From assembly GCA_009801015.1 (NCBI GenBank), contig VHZZ01000510.1:169274-190118 (forward strand): a stretch of DNA of 20,845 nucleotides, in the 5' to 3' direction. The translations under genes were made by a program, and so were the position numbers. Every line of letters starts with the position of its first letter. The stretch's first letter is position 1. This document shows, in pieces, positions 9,505-17,860 of this stretch. The notes beneath the pieces are model-generated. The model was not told the origin of the DNA. It saw only the letters and a program-made list of their open reading frames with translations, and searched no databases. This DNA comes from Silene noctiflora (taxonomy: Eukaryota > Streptophyta > Magnoliopsida > Caryophyllales > Caryophyllaceae).

Positions 9505-9583
9505 CTTCACAAAGGATTTTACAGAACAAATTGCAGAGGAACTAGAGCTCAGATTATTATTAACAACGTAAAAGAAAGAGATG

Positions 9584-9592
9584 TATATAAAT
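9584..9592 (-). promoter_or_regulatory. TATA box of the RAV gene
   Basis: On the minus strand this site reads TTTATATAC, placing a transcription start near 9555. It is just upstream of the predicted untranslated first exon and at the edge of a tandem duplication that extends into the promoter. Confidence 0.55.
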
Positions 9593-9595
9593 CTG

Positions 9596-9727
9596 TCAAG
9601 AAAATAAAATAAGGATATGTTAAAAATTAATTAGGCTAAAATGGGTAGATTTATGGAAAGATGATATATCAAGAAATAAAATAAGGATATGTTAAAAATT
9701 AATTAGGCTAAAATGGGTAGATTTATG
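9596..9727 (+). repeat. Near-identical tandem duplication of about 73 bp in the RAV promoter
   Basis: Copy one (9596-9655) and copy two (9669-9727) are the same except for one A in an A-run; both include AAGGATATGTTAAAAATTAA and GGCTAAAATGGGTAGATTTA. A 13-bp stretch separates them, and part of that also resembles the sequence before copy one, giving a period of 73 bp. The high identity suggests a recent event. It lies directly upstream of the RAV TATA box. Confidence 0.95.
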
Positions 9728-10085
9728 CATATAAATTTCCAAAAATAATTTAGGAAGGATAAGCAGAATAATAATTTACAAAAATAATTCAAACAAATTT
9801 ATGGTAAGTTATGTTGATAATATTGGCAAGGATAATTAATCAAGGAAAACGTGTAATTTAAAGAGATGTCTTTTGCTATTTCTTTCCAATCAACCATGAA
9901 ACGCACCCCTCAAATTGTTGCAAAAATCTGTATATTTCCTAAAATTTTTATTATAATTATGGCTACAATATTATCTAATGGGAGGGTCTATAATCTTTTT
10001 AATCTTTATTTATTATTAATCCATCAAATTAAGAATTAAGAACTTACTTTAAATTTGAGTTTACATCTCATAACATCCTTTCAAA

Positions 10086-10116
10086 ATTTCGACATCTTCC
10101 AAAAAGATGTCGAAAT
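10086..10116. repeat. Perfect 13-bp inverted repeat with 5-nt loop
   Basis: The arms 10086-10098 (ATTTCGACATCTT) and 10104-10116 are exact reverse complements separated by five bases. The structure lies 10 bp outside the Stowaway-like element starting at 10126. No T-tract terminator or RNA gene signal was recognised with it. Confidence 0.9.
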
Positions 10117-10125
10117 AATTTGGTA

Positions 10126-10264
10126 CTCCCTCCATCCATATTTAAACTTCAATCTTTTCAAAATATGTCAGAAAAGGTTAAAAAATGTGTAACTAGAGGT
10201 CTCGTGTTCAAGTTTATACAAAAAAAAAAAAAAAAGTACGAAGTTTAAAAATGGAAAGAAAGAG
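10126..10264. mobile_element. Stowaway-like MITE (139 bp) with TA target duplication
   Basis: The left end begins CTCCCTCCATCCATATTTAA and the right end is its imperfect reverse complement (ending GGAAAGAAAGAG); TA dinucleotides flank both sides (10124-10125 and 10265-10266). These are the hallmarks of Stowaway (Tc1/mariner-derived) MITEs. A run of 15 A residues and a tRNA-B-box-like sequence (GTGTTCAAGTTT) inside may be a later insertion. Confidence 0.75.
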
Positions 10265-10470
10265 TATTTAGATGTGAAAATCCTTGTCGATTTTTATTTC
10301 TATATCACTGCGATATGTGGTTTTGTTCTCCTAGACCATACTCAAATTAATGTGGGAAAAAACCTTAATATTTATCTCATCTTAACTTTGTTCAAATATA
10401 CTTCCTGGCTTGATGTATAAAAATACTAATAAATCTTTTTATCATATTTTGGCAACTTTGTTCAAGTATA

Positions 10471-10723
10471 CTCCCTCCATCTCACTCATTTCTAAAGGAT
10501 ATTCATGTCAGTCGATCCCAAATCATTTTGGGATTAAGGCTCTGGTGTTGTTATTGTTGTATTAAAAATTGTAAAAATTTGATATTAAGGTACATGGTTC
10601 GAAAAAAATCTCACATGACTATATTTGATGTTATAAATTAGAAAATGTATTAGAAATTCTCTCTACTCATAAATAGTGCCAAAAAAGAGATTAAGGGGTA
10701 AGGAATGAGTGTGATGGGGGGAG
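10471..10723. mobile_element. Stowaway MITE (253 bp) with TA target duplication, containing a SINE-like tail
   Basis: Terminal repeats CTCCCTCCATCTCACTCATT and the reverse complement at 10702-10723 agree at about 19 of 22 positions. TA flanks both ends (10469-10470 and 10724-10725). It is longer than the other Stowaway copies in this window, partly because its left interior carries a SINE-like 3' tail (about 10509-10563). Confidence 0.85.
10509..10563 (+). mobile_element. SINE-like 3' tail, 5'-truncated, nested in a Stowaway MITE
   Basis: The segment contains GATCCCAAATCATTTTGGGA followed by TTAAGGCT and a TTG-rich run (TGTTGTTATTGTTGT). From memory this resembles the conserved 3' end of some plant SINE families, which finish with a small stem-loop and TTG repeats. 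The tRNA-derived head is absent. The stem ATCCCAAA/TTTGGGAT can form a hairpin. Family assignment needs a repeat-library match. Confidence 0.5.
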
Positions 10724-10740
10724 TATAAAGCTAAGAAGTA

Positions 10741-10830
10741 CTCCCTCCATCACACCCATTCCAATACATATTGTCAAACTTGGTGTTACGTATTAGTGTA
10801 TTTTTGACAATACGTAACACCAAGTTTAGG
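10741..10830. mobile_element. Partial Stowaway-like element carrying a 19-bp perfect hairpin
   Basis: Another Stowaway-like left end (CTCCCTCCATCACACCCATT) starts at 10741, after a TA at 10739-10740. It faces the right end of the preceding MITE only 17 bp away, so the two ends form an inverted pair of about 24 bp. Within it, the arms 10776-10794 and 10809-10827 are perfect 19-bp reverse complements (AAACTTGGTGTTACGTATT) with a 14-nt loop. No matching right terminus was found. Confidence 0.65.
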
Positions 10831-10866
10831 CAAAATCAGGTCATACAAGACACGACAAGATTTTTA

Positions 10867-11040
10867 AAATTTTAAGGTGCTCTTACAAATCAGAAACTAA
10901 ACATCACAAATCGGTCCTCGAAATTATAAGGTGCTTTTACAAAGCGTAAACTAAACATCGCATCATCATGAGTCGTGATTCTCAAAATTTTAAGTTGCTT
11001 TTATAGAGCGGAAACTAAACATCGCATCACGCTTGCCGAA
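10867..11040 (+). repeat. Minisatellite: three diverged copies of a unit of about 55-64 bp
   Basis: Three successive copies begin at 10867, 10921 and 10985. Each opens AAATT(T/A)TAAG(G/T)TGCT(C/T)TTA and continues into AAACTAAACATC(A/G)CA. The copies differ by substitutions and a 9-10 bp length change. The array sits beyond the probable 3' end of the proline-rich gene. No open reading frame runs through it. Confidence 0.9.
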
Positions 11041-11432
11041 ATAAATATTCTACCAGGCGGAAAGGAAAAGTGAGGATTCAAAAAAAAAAAATGACTGTAG
11101 ACTGTAGTACCTGCAAAACAGAGGCTGTGTTATACATTCGAAAATGCATACAGATTACAGAGTTGCAGAGAAACAGGGCCCAAGGAATATGGGACTATGG
11201 ACCAAGGGAGTTAGGGTTCTTGTGATTGTTTTGTAGCAAAAATACTAGATAATCCATAACACTAATTCTACCTACTTTTAAAAATGGTCCAAAAAGGGAA
11301 AATACCCATCATCTACAAGTCAGCATCAATGCTAAACACTCCCCATTTCTTGACAAAGTATAACCCTAGGGACCAACAAATTATTGTGTTTTTGTGTATT
11401 GTGTAAATGACCACTAGATATACTTACATCAG
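11041..11432 (-). other. Probable 3'UTR and downstream region of the proline/serine-rich gene
   Basis: On the minus strand this follows the stop codon of the proline-rich gene. It contains no convincing ORF. The cleavage site could not be fixed by eye. Confidence 0.45.
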
Positions 11433-14400
11433 CTAGCTAACGCCCGGTTGCATTACCGGGAAGAAAGACCAGTTCTTGCTGGCTTCTTCTTCTGTTCCCA
11501 CGACTTTCTCGTTCGCCCACCAGCTCGAGTTGATGCATGGTCTATCAGGGTTCATCTCATTTATGTGATTGAAGTGGAATTCCTTTCTTGAGCCGAGGGA
11601 AGCGGCTCGGTGCTTTGTGTGGGTCCTCTCGGAAGTACTGGGAATATTGCTGTCTTCATCTGTGTGTTGTAAGGCCCGTGGTAATGCTGTTGGCTTCTTT
11701 TCCACACACCTGACTACATCCTCCGAAGTCAATTCAAAGGAAACTCGGTGGTCCACCACGAGATCGGCATTTCTATGTCCATTTGCTAAATGTGGCAATG
11801 GTGAGATTCCGGAATCTTGTCGATCCATAGGAAATTTTTCTCGAGGCATGGGCCAGGTACCATCTGGGGTCAGGGAACCAGACGTTTGCTGTGATGATTC
11901 CCAACCACGCCTTCGGCCAACTTCAAGGGTCAAGAGCTTTGGAGGAAAATAAGGGATCCCATGAATGTCTCGGTCTGGGAAAGGGGAAGAAGTACCTGAG
12001 CCAGAGATGGCTGAGCCAGGCGAAATAAGGGGTCCCACAGGGCTTCCGGGATGGAGAAGATATGACTGAAAATCATAATGTGGCGAAGGGTATCTATGGC
12101 GGCTAACAGGATCAAGAAGCTGGGCAAATGGGACCTCAGGTGACGACGGGGTGGTCAAGTGTACTGACTCGGGAGGAGGGGTAAAAGGGGCGGTTGATGG
12201 TTCAGTAGTGTAAGTTGAGAAAACGGGAGGGGTGACTAACTGGGTCTCGTGAGCATATGGACCGATAGCGAAAATGGAGCGGGGACCCCCAGGGGAGTAC
12301 ATATTAGCAGACATGGAGTTCATACCAACCGAGCCAGCAGGAGAGTGTATGGCTGATTGGGGTTCAGATGGCAGGAATGAGGCTGGAGATGATGGCGGAG
12401 CTACGAAGGGAATTCTGAAAGACGGTGGTTGAGACGGATTTTCAGCTGATGTGGTGGTCGAGCCATTTGCTTGTGGTGTTGGCTCAGGAACGAGGACAGC
12501 GTGTCCATATCGTTTGCTATGCTTTTGTGATCCAAAACACCAATATATGCTCCAACAACCGGTCCATCTACGCTTCTGTAGATAATCAAACACAAAAGTT
12601 AGGAATTCCACTCTATAAGAAATGATGAAGATCAACAAATGTAAACATGTCAACTACCAAACACCCATCAGTATCAAAAATGTGCTTGTTGCTCCCATTA
12701 AACCCAAAACAATGGACCACAAGAATGTGCATATGTACATATTTAAGGAGCATAAACATGAGTAGATAATTATAAGCAAGAAAATGATGCTTAAATTCCA
12801 AGATTATATTATTGACAATAACCAATTTAGTAATCCAACGAAGTACTACCTATTCCTAAAGTCCTAAACATGTCTTCACAGGGAGATAGAGAGGCTGACA
12901 GAAACAAGATTTGGGATGACAATAACTCATTCCAGGAAGACCGGAAATAGGTGATACGCCATAAGACGACATACAGTAACATTTAATAAAACTCTTCATT
13001 TCACATAAGTCAAGGTAGATTTCTCAATTTGCCAGTACAAACTCCAGAAATGCTGAGATGAACACCAATTTACCCTTAATGATCCACGATTAGCAAAGAG
13101 GCTTCTTTCAGTGAAATTAACAGAGATGTGTTTGATATATTTACTGCAATAGACATATGAAGTTCGCTGAAGTCAGAAACGTTTTCTAGTTAAGTTGGGA
13201 TGCAAACTCGTATCCCTCTCAGAAAAACGAACTTGAGAAGCTGACGAGCTGTAAAAGCCGCTCTAAGAGTCGTTATGTAACAGCAAAAAGGGAGCTGGTG
13301 AGTAATTCAAAACACGATAGGAAAAATATCCATGATCCAACCAACAAAATATACCAGTAAACTGAAGGATGGTGAGACACATACTATACTCCTCTAAATA
13401 GCGATTCCAAATGTTCGAATGACTTGTAAATAATAGGAGCGTAACTCTGTACATAATCTCTAAAGACGGAGTAAATATAAAACAAAAATATAGCAAAATA
13501 ACCAGAGTATCCAATAAGTTTAATACATCATGTATAAAGTCCTGAAACTGGTATTTGGAAACAGTGTGTTCACCACCATGAAACTTGATTCCTTGATAGA
13601 TAAATACTTTTCTCCGAAAACCATTAAAACACTATTACAGGATCATTATTGGCCTAAATAATCCAGTGAAACCTCGAGTCCTCAGAAATTCAACAAATGA
13701 TGAAGAACCCCAACACCTATGGATGTAACACTTGAATATCCCACATAGATATATAAGTTGATGAGTTCCGGCTTATAAGGGTACCACAAAACTTTCCATA
13801 CAAGAAATTATCGAGTTTTCAAAATATTAAAACTGAACAAACTTTAGGAAGCTATGAATTCAAGCCTACGTATATGAACTACTACGTCAAAACTTCAGTG
13901 ATGACACACTCATCTACATCATACAATATAAGAAAATCCAATCAATGATTTATTACTAAGGCCGCCTTACACAAACATAGTGTAAAACCGATTTATTAAT
14001 ATAAATAGTGTAAAACCGATTTACACAACCATAGGCAAACAAATGATTGTGACGAAGGGAGTATAATAAGTAAAAAAGAAAAGTTAGTTACTTCATAAAT
14101 CCGTTTTACAAACTTTTTGTGTTTCCCCAAAGTAAATATCTTTTCACAATCAAGTAACTAAAATCACACAAACTAAAAAGAACCCAGATCTTAAATCACC
14201 ACAAACTCGTTAAAAATCAAAACCCACTTCATAAAAATTCACAAACACACCATATTATAAATCATACTCTCTTCGTCCCAATCATTAGTTTACTTCTTTA
14301 TTCTTTGGAAGCGGTATTTTAATCAAAGGTAAACAAATGATTGTAACGGAGCGACTAATTAACTTGATCAAATTACAAAAATAAAAAATAAAAAAAAATA

Positions 14401-14519
14401 ACCTGAACATCAGAAGGTGGGACGCGGGATTCAGCAGAAGCAATAGCAGTAGCCGCAGCGTTAATGGTGTCCAAAGCAGTATTTACATTTCTCATCTCCC
14501 TATTTATTCCTCTGTTCAT
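11433..14519 (-). CDS. Proline/serine-rich protein of the Arabidopsis At5g52430/At4g25620 type (two exons)
   Basis: The annotated relatives are called hydroxyproline-rich glycoprotein family proteins, but their function is unknown. Exon 1 (14403-14519) encodes 39 residues, starting MNRGINREMRNVNTALDTIN. Exon 2 (11433-12575) encodes 380 more, starting KRRWTGCWSIYWCFGSQKHS; together they give 419 residues. The intron (12576-14402, 1827 bp) has a GT donor after CAG and ends in CTACAG, with phase 0. No signal peptide is visible, so a secreted cell-wall role is doubtful despite the family name. After the conserved Trp/Cys-rich motif the protein is rich in Pro, Ser and Thr (for example TPPPESVHLTTPSSPEVPFA), which suggests disorder and possible phosphorylation. 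It ends FFPVMQPGVS. An uninterrupted frame continues upstream of exon 2 into the intron, but lacks the conserved N-terminus. Gene model confidence is high; function is not assigned. Confidence 0.88.
13389..13471. mobile_element. Possible Stowaway-like MITE (83 bp)
   Basis: TA-flanked ends (13387-13388 and 13472-13473) begin CTCCTCTAAATAG on the left and, read in reverse complement, CTCCGTCTTTAGAGATT on the right. Similarity of the ends is partial, so this is a weak call supported mainly by the flanking TA and the CTCC start. Confidence 0.35.
13977..14061. repeat. 19-bp direct repeat followed by a Stowaway-like right end
   Basis: ATAGTGTAAAACCGATTTA occurs exactly at 13977-13995 and again at 14005-14023, a 28-bp offset. 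It is followed by a Stowaway-type terminus (CAAACAAATGATTGTGACGA, then AGGGAG) ending at 14061 next to TA. That terminus closely matches the right end of the element at 14267-14355, but its own left end was not found. Confidence 0.7.
14267..14355. mobile_element. Stowaway MITE (89 bp) with TA target duplication
   Basis: The left end CTCTCTTCGTCCCAATCATT and the reverse complement of the right end (GTCGCTCCGTTACAATCATT) match well, and both continue into (A/T)GTTTAC. TA flanks both sides (14265-14266 and 14356-14357). It lies close to the donor of the proline-rich gene intron without disturbing it. Confidence 0.8.
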
Positions 14520-14543
14520 TTCTTTGTAATTTTCTAATTAAAA

Positions 14544-14549
14544 TTACAT
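14544..14549 (-). promoter_or_regulatory. AUG-UAA start-stop pair in the leader of the proline/serine-rich gene
   Basis: On the minus strand ATGTAA occurs with its A at 14549, 30 bp upstream of the main ATG at 14519. It is the only upstream ATG I find between the main start and the predicted transcription start near 14690. The same hexanucleotide in the Arabidopsis NIP5;1 leader is known to stall ribosomes in a boron-dependent manner. A role here is inference and depends on where transcription starts. Confidence 0.5.
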
Positions 14550-14709
14550 AAAACACACTAAAATCTTATTAATTTTGTTATTTTCAACACAATCCACCTT
14601 TCAAAAATCCAAACTTTATGCTAAAAATTTATTAAAGATGTAATCTTGATTGATGATTGATGATGATGATGGTATTCACCGAGGAGAAAAATACCCACAT
14701 AAAGATTTT

Positions 14710-14758
14710 ATTTTTATTTTTATATTTATATTTATATTTATATTATTTTATTTTTAGG
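14710..14758 (-). promoter_or_regulatory. TATA-rich hexanucleotide repeat, probable core promoter of the proline/serine-rich gene
   Basis: The plus strand shows four to five TTTATA-like units (about 14718-14745); on the minus strand they read as overlapping ATATAAATATAAA TATA boxes. Transcription would then start near 14680-14700, giving a leader of about 170 nt containing a CAT/ATC-rich stretch. The repeat is a microsatellite as well as a likely promoter element. Confidence 0.5.
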
Positions 14759-14760
14759 TA

Positions 14761-15115
14761 TAATGGAATATGAGAGAGAACTCATGAATGAAATTAAATG
14801 AAAGATCTGTAGTTATTGTTATTTTCTTTTGGTTATTTTTTTTTTTTTTTTGGAAGTGGGTTTTGAGGTCAAACACGGCAAAGACTTGTTTGATGGTGAA
14901 AATTCATGAACTCATGGCATAGGTGTATAAATATATAAAGGTTTTTGAAACCTTATTATACGTCTCAATTTAAACCATAATTAATTCAACCAGTCTCCAT
15001 TAAGACGTTGGGTTGACAGCGGTATTCGCCTTAATATGAAAACGAAGTGCTCTTATTTACATACTCGTTTGTTTAATCCTAAGCTTCTTCATCTTGCCTC
15101 ATTTTGACCATGTTC
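14761..15115. other. AT-rich intergenic DNA, nothing recognised
   Basis: This stretch upstream of the proline-rich gene contains a T14-type run near 14837-14851 and no ORF or element that I could identify. Confidence 0.5.
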
Positions 15116-15135
15116 TTTTCGGCTTAATTTAAGCT

Positions 15136-15282
15136 CGCATTCAATTCAGATCAGCTCACCTTATTTCAGCTCTATTTATTTCAACAAACTCAATTCAGTT
15201 CAACCCATTTAACCTACTTCAGCTCACTTCAGTTCAGCTCAATTCAATTCAATTCAGTTTCATTTAGTCCAAATAAATAGAG
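15136..15282. repeat. TTCAG/TTCAA pentamer-based repeat enclosed by a 12-bp inverted repeat
   Basis: Many degenerate TTCAG, TTCAA and GCTCA units fill about 15136-15265, including a run of AATTCAATTCAATTCAG near 15241. A perfect 12-bp inverted repeat (CTCTATTTATTT at 15170-15181, reverse complement at 15271-15282) encloses most of it, so the 113-bp segment could be a small foldback element. No target duplication was established. Confidence 0.7.
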
Positions 15283-15299
15283 TCTTACTATATGTGATC

Positions 15300-16240
15300 T
15301 GTTTTAAGTTTAAAACGAATATTTTTATATAAAAATAATATAGCCATATAATAAGCAATGAGGTTATGGGTTATCAATAAAAGGACCTTTCTGCAGTATA
15401 AAACCGTTTTTTTAAAAACAACATAAAACGGTCTTATTTTATAATATGTTTTCTTGTATAGAAAAATACTCTTATTATATACTTCGTATCAATCCTATAT
15501 ATATTTCTGAAATCAAGGGACTTCTATGTAATTAAATAAATCTATACAACTTAATTCTACTATATAGTTTTTAAACAATAACATTGTATGATGAACCTGA
15601 TCAAGGGATTTCAATGTAAATATTATATAGTTTTGGTTAAAGTATAAATTTATTAGAAAATATCAAAATATAGTGATTTTTATTAAAATAAACATGTCCA
15701 CTTATGTTATTAATTAGTATCATCATATAATTATACAATTATTTAATATACACAAATATAATATAAGTAGGTTATATTTTGAAAACTATTAAAAGGTTAA
15801 TAAATAAAGTTAGATTTTCAAAAGATATAATATTCTATAATTATTTCGATTTGATTTAATGCATATATGTAATATATTTATATAAATATATAACCTCTTA
15901 AAATTGTATGGCTAAATACTTGATAATAATATGTTACTAATCACTCATTTGAATAATTCAAAGTAACTATATTAGCAAGGGCAGTAGTGAAAGTAATAGA
16001 AACAACAACGAAAGTAATTCAATTATCAATATTCATGCGGCAGTAGTGAAAGTAACAATAATTACGGCGTGAATAGTGAAAGCAACCGTAGTAATAACGA
16101 ATGTAACAATACTTAGTAGTTTTATTTAATTGAAAATACATTTTAGTGGTAAAAGTAAATTAATAATTACTCTCTTTTAGTATCACATTTTTTAAAAAAA
16201 ATCCCTTTTATAAACTTTTTAATTAATTACTCCCCTCAAA
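15300..16240. other. AT-rich intergenic DNA with a few short repeats
   Basis: No gene is supported here. An imperfect inverted repeat of about 13 bp around TAAAACCGTTTT/AAAACGGTCTTA lies at about 15399-15434. A short direct repeat is listed separately. The rest is low-complexity AT-rich sequence. Confidence 0.5.
15980..16085 (+). repeat. 17-bp direct repeat with degenerate further copies
   Basis: GGCAGTAGTGAAAGTAA occurs at 15980-15996 and 16039-16055. Related GAAAGTAA and AATAGTGAAAGCAA units fall between and after them. This looks like an eroded minisatellite. Confidence 0.75.
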
Positions 16241-16252
16241 TATTCTTTGGTC

Positions 16253-16496
16253 AAAAATTGCACCCAATTTGACATTCCGGTGACACATTCCGTCAAAATT
16301 CAAATTTTCTGTTTTAAAGCCTAAATTTATGATGAAATCACCCTTCTTTACTCTTTTATTTATATACTTCATGTCTTCTCTCTCCCTCATCCTCTTCATT
16401 TCGCTTCATTCATCCCTCTTCTTATATTTTCCCCAATTAAAACACAGAAATTAGGGTTTTAAAAATTGCACCCAATTTGACATTCCGGTGACACAT
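16253..16496 (+). repeat. 36-bp exact direct repeat bracketing a promoter-like segment
   Basis: A 36-bp sequence beginning AAAAATTGCACCCAATTTGA is identical at 16253-16288 and 16461-16496, 208 bp apart. Between the copies lie a TATATA (16361-16366), a CT-rich tract (about 16372-16430) and an A-rich stretch ending TTAGGGTTTT, the usual look of a plant core promoter and 5'UTR. No coding sequence follows. It may be a captured gene 5' region within an unrecognised transposon. Confidence 0.7.
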
Positions 16497-16514
16497 GTCC
16501 ATTTTGTCGATATA

Positions 16515-16780
16515 AAAATTTGAATTGAGCATAACTTCCGAAATTTAGAATTAGCCAGTTTTTGTTCTGAAATGATTATCTTGTCATAATCTACCATTTG
16601 AGGAAAAAAAATGTGCCGAGTCGTTTTCTAGGGGTATTTTTTACGAAAATTTCAAATTAACCATAATTTCGATCTTAGATTTTCGGATGACTTTCATTTT
16701 ATCAAATCATAGATCTCCAACAGGTAATCATATTTTTTTTTAAAAATGGTCAATTTCGATTTCTGGACTAAGATTAATGC
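16515..16780 (+). repeat. Possible diverged tandem repeat of about 131 bp
   Basis: Segments starting at about 16515 and 16646 show similar order: AAAATTTGAATTGAGCATAA against AAAATTTCAAATTAACCATAA, then related CATAAT/CATAGAT and A-rich stretches. The match is loose and was judged by eye, so chance similarity in AT-rich DNA is possible. Confidence 0.35.
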
Positions 16781-17129
16781 TCAATTGAAAGTTTCAAAAT
16801 CAAACCCCAAAGATATTTATATGCACAAACTTTAAATGTTGGATATCACGTATAAAATAACAATATTCAGAAGCACCACCTGAATTTTCGGTTAATCATA
16901 TACATGTTTGTTAAGGGGTGATTTTAGTAAAAAAGAAAATACCCTTGTAATTTGATTTAATTATGAGTGCAATGAAGAAGCAACAACGCAAGTGAGTTGT
17001 GAAAGGTTTTAAATATAGAGAAGAGGGACTTGTGAAAGAATTGAATGTGAGTAGAGAAAGAATAAAAAAGGCGTGAAGTGAATTAAATGCAAACTTACAA
17101 ATGACACACTTGCACATTTTTATACTCGA

Positions 17130-17765
17130 TCTCTATTAATTCTTACTCGTACTCTTCTCCTCCCTCCCTCTTCTTTATTAGATGCACATGATATGATTTC
17201 CTATTTTATTCTTCCTTAGTTTACTTTTTTATTTTTATTTTTATATATAGTACAATCTAATCTAATCCATAAATATTTAGTAATCATAATGACAACTTTA
17301 AACTTTAAAAACAATTTTAAAGTACGAGTATGTCTCAAAAATAATTTTTAAAATACGAAAGTTATATTTACGATAATTAAATGTCAAAAATAAAAATTCT
17401 TGTACTAATAGTTAAAAAAATTGGGAAAAATGTAACCTAACTTTTGAAATGATGAAATATAAGGTAAATGGAAGGTATTTCATCGACGAACTAGTATATA
17501 GTACTTACCTTATTTAATGATAGTTTTATTTTGTGTGTTAAATAAGACGTCAGACAAGTACAATATATTAGGGAGGGGATTCAGCCTCTATTGTCACGAT
17601 CTCTTCATCTTAACCATTAGACTAAAACCATAGTTTTAGTAATTCTGATAAGTGTATACAAAAGTCGCAGTTGAGTACCAAAGACTAAATGAATAATGTT
17701 ATCTTTTGCAGATTTACAAATTACAATCATAAATTCATTGAACAAAAAAAAACAATAATAAATTC
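17130..17765. other. AT-rich intergenic DNA, no gene seen
   Basis: There is no convincing ORF on either strand. Only the tentative SINE-head-like segment at 17568-17640 stands out. Confidence 0.5.
17568..17640 (-). mobile_element. Possible tRNA-derived SINE head
   Basis: Read on the minus strand, TTTAGTCTAATGGTTAAGAT is followed about 25 nt later by GAGGCTGAATCCCCTCCCT. These resemble the A and B boxes of tRNA-derived SINE heads (TRGYNNARNNGG and GGTTCGANTCC), though both are imperfect. I could not define a 3' end or target duplication. Confidence 0.3.
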
Positions 17766-17768
17766 ATA

Positions 17769-17858
17769 TTTCCTCTATCTCGCTCATTTCTGTATCTTTT
17801 TTATTCTTTATAAAAAAGTATTTTTAATTAAAGGTATTAAATGAGAGGGACGGGGATG
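17769..17858. mobile_element. Stowaway-like MITE (90 bp) with TA target duplication
   Basis: The left end TTCCTCTATCTCGCTCATTT and the reverse complement of the right end (CATCCCCGTCCCTCTCATTT) align along their length. TA lies at 17767-17768 and 17859-17860. The pattern matches the other Stowaway elements in this window. Confidence 0.7.
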
Positions 17859-17860
17859 TA

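Larger units (their letters stand above)
12576..14402 (-). other. Intron of the proline/serine-rich gene
   Basis: This 1.8-kb intron contains no convincing coding sequence. It holds Stowaway-like elements at 14267-14355 and perhaps 13389-13471, the right end of another (about 14034-14061), and a 19-bp direct repeat at 13977-14023. Confidence 0.75.

Noticed and set aside
10126-10264. Complete SINE inside the small Stowaway element, from a B-box-like word and an A15 run
   Set aside because: Only one imperfect box is present, and there is no room for a full head; it is kept as a remark in the MITE entry.
10867-11040. CRISPR-like array
   Set aside because: The units are contiguous, diverged tandem copies without distinct spacers, and the context is a plant nuclear genome.
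11569-11952. Plus-strand open frame of 127 codons
   Set aside because: It is antisense to exon 2 of the proline-rich gene and shows no family features.
12576-12653. Hydrophobic N-terminus of the proline-rich frame, resembling a signal peptide
   Set aside because: It is intron sequence; the conserved first exon lies at 14403-14519 and joins in phase at 12575.
16911-17117. 68-codon minus-strand frame rich in Phe, Leu and Ser
   Set aside because: Composition reflects AT-rich sequence; there is no conserved motif, promoter context or supporting gene structure.
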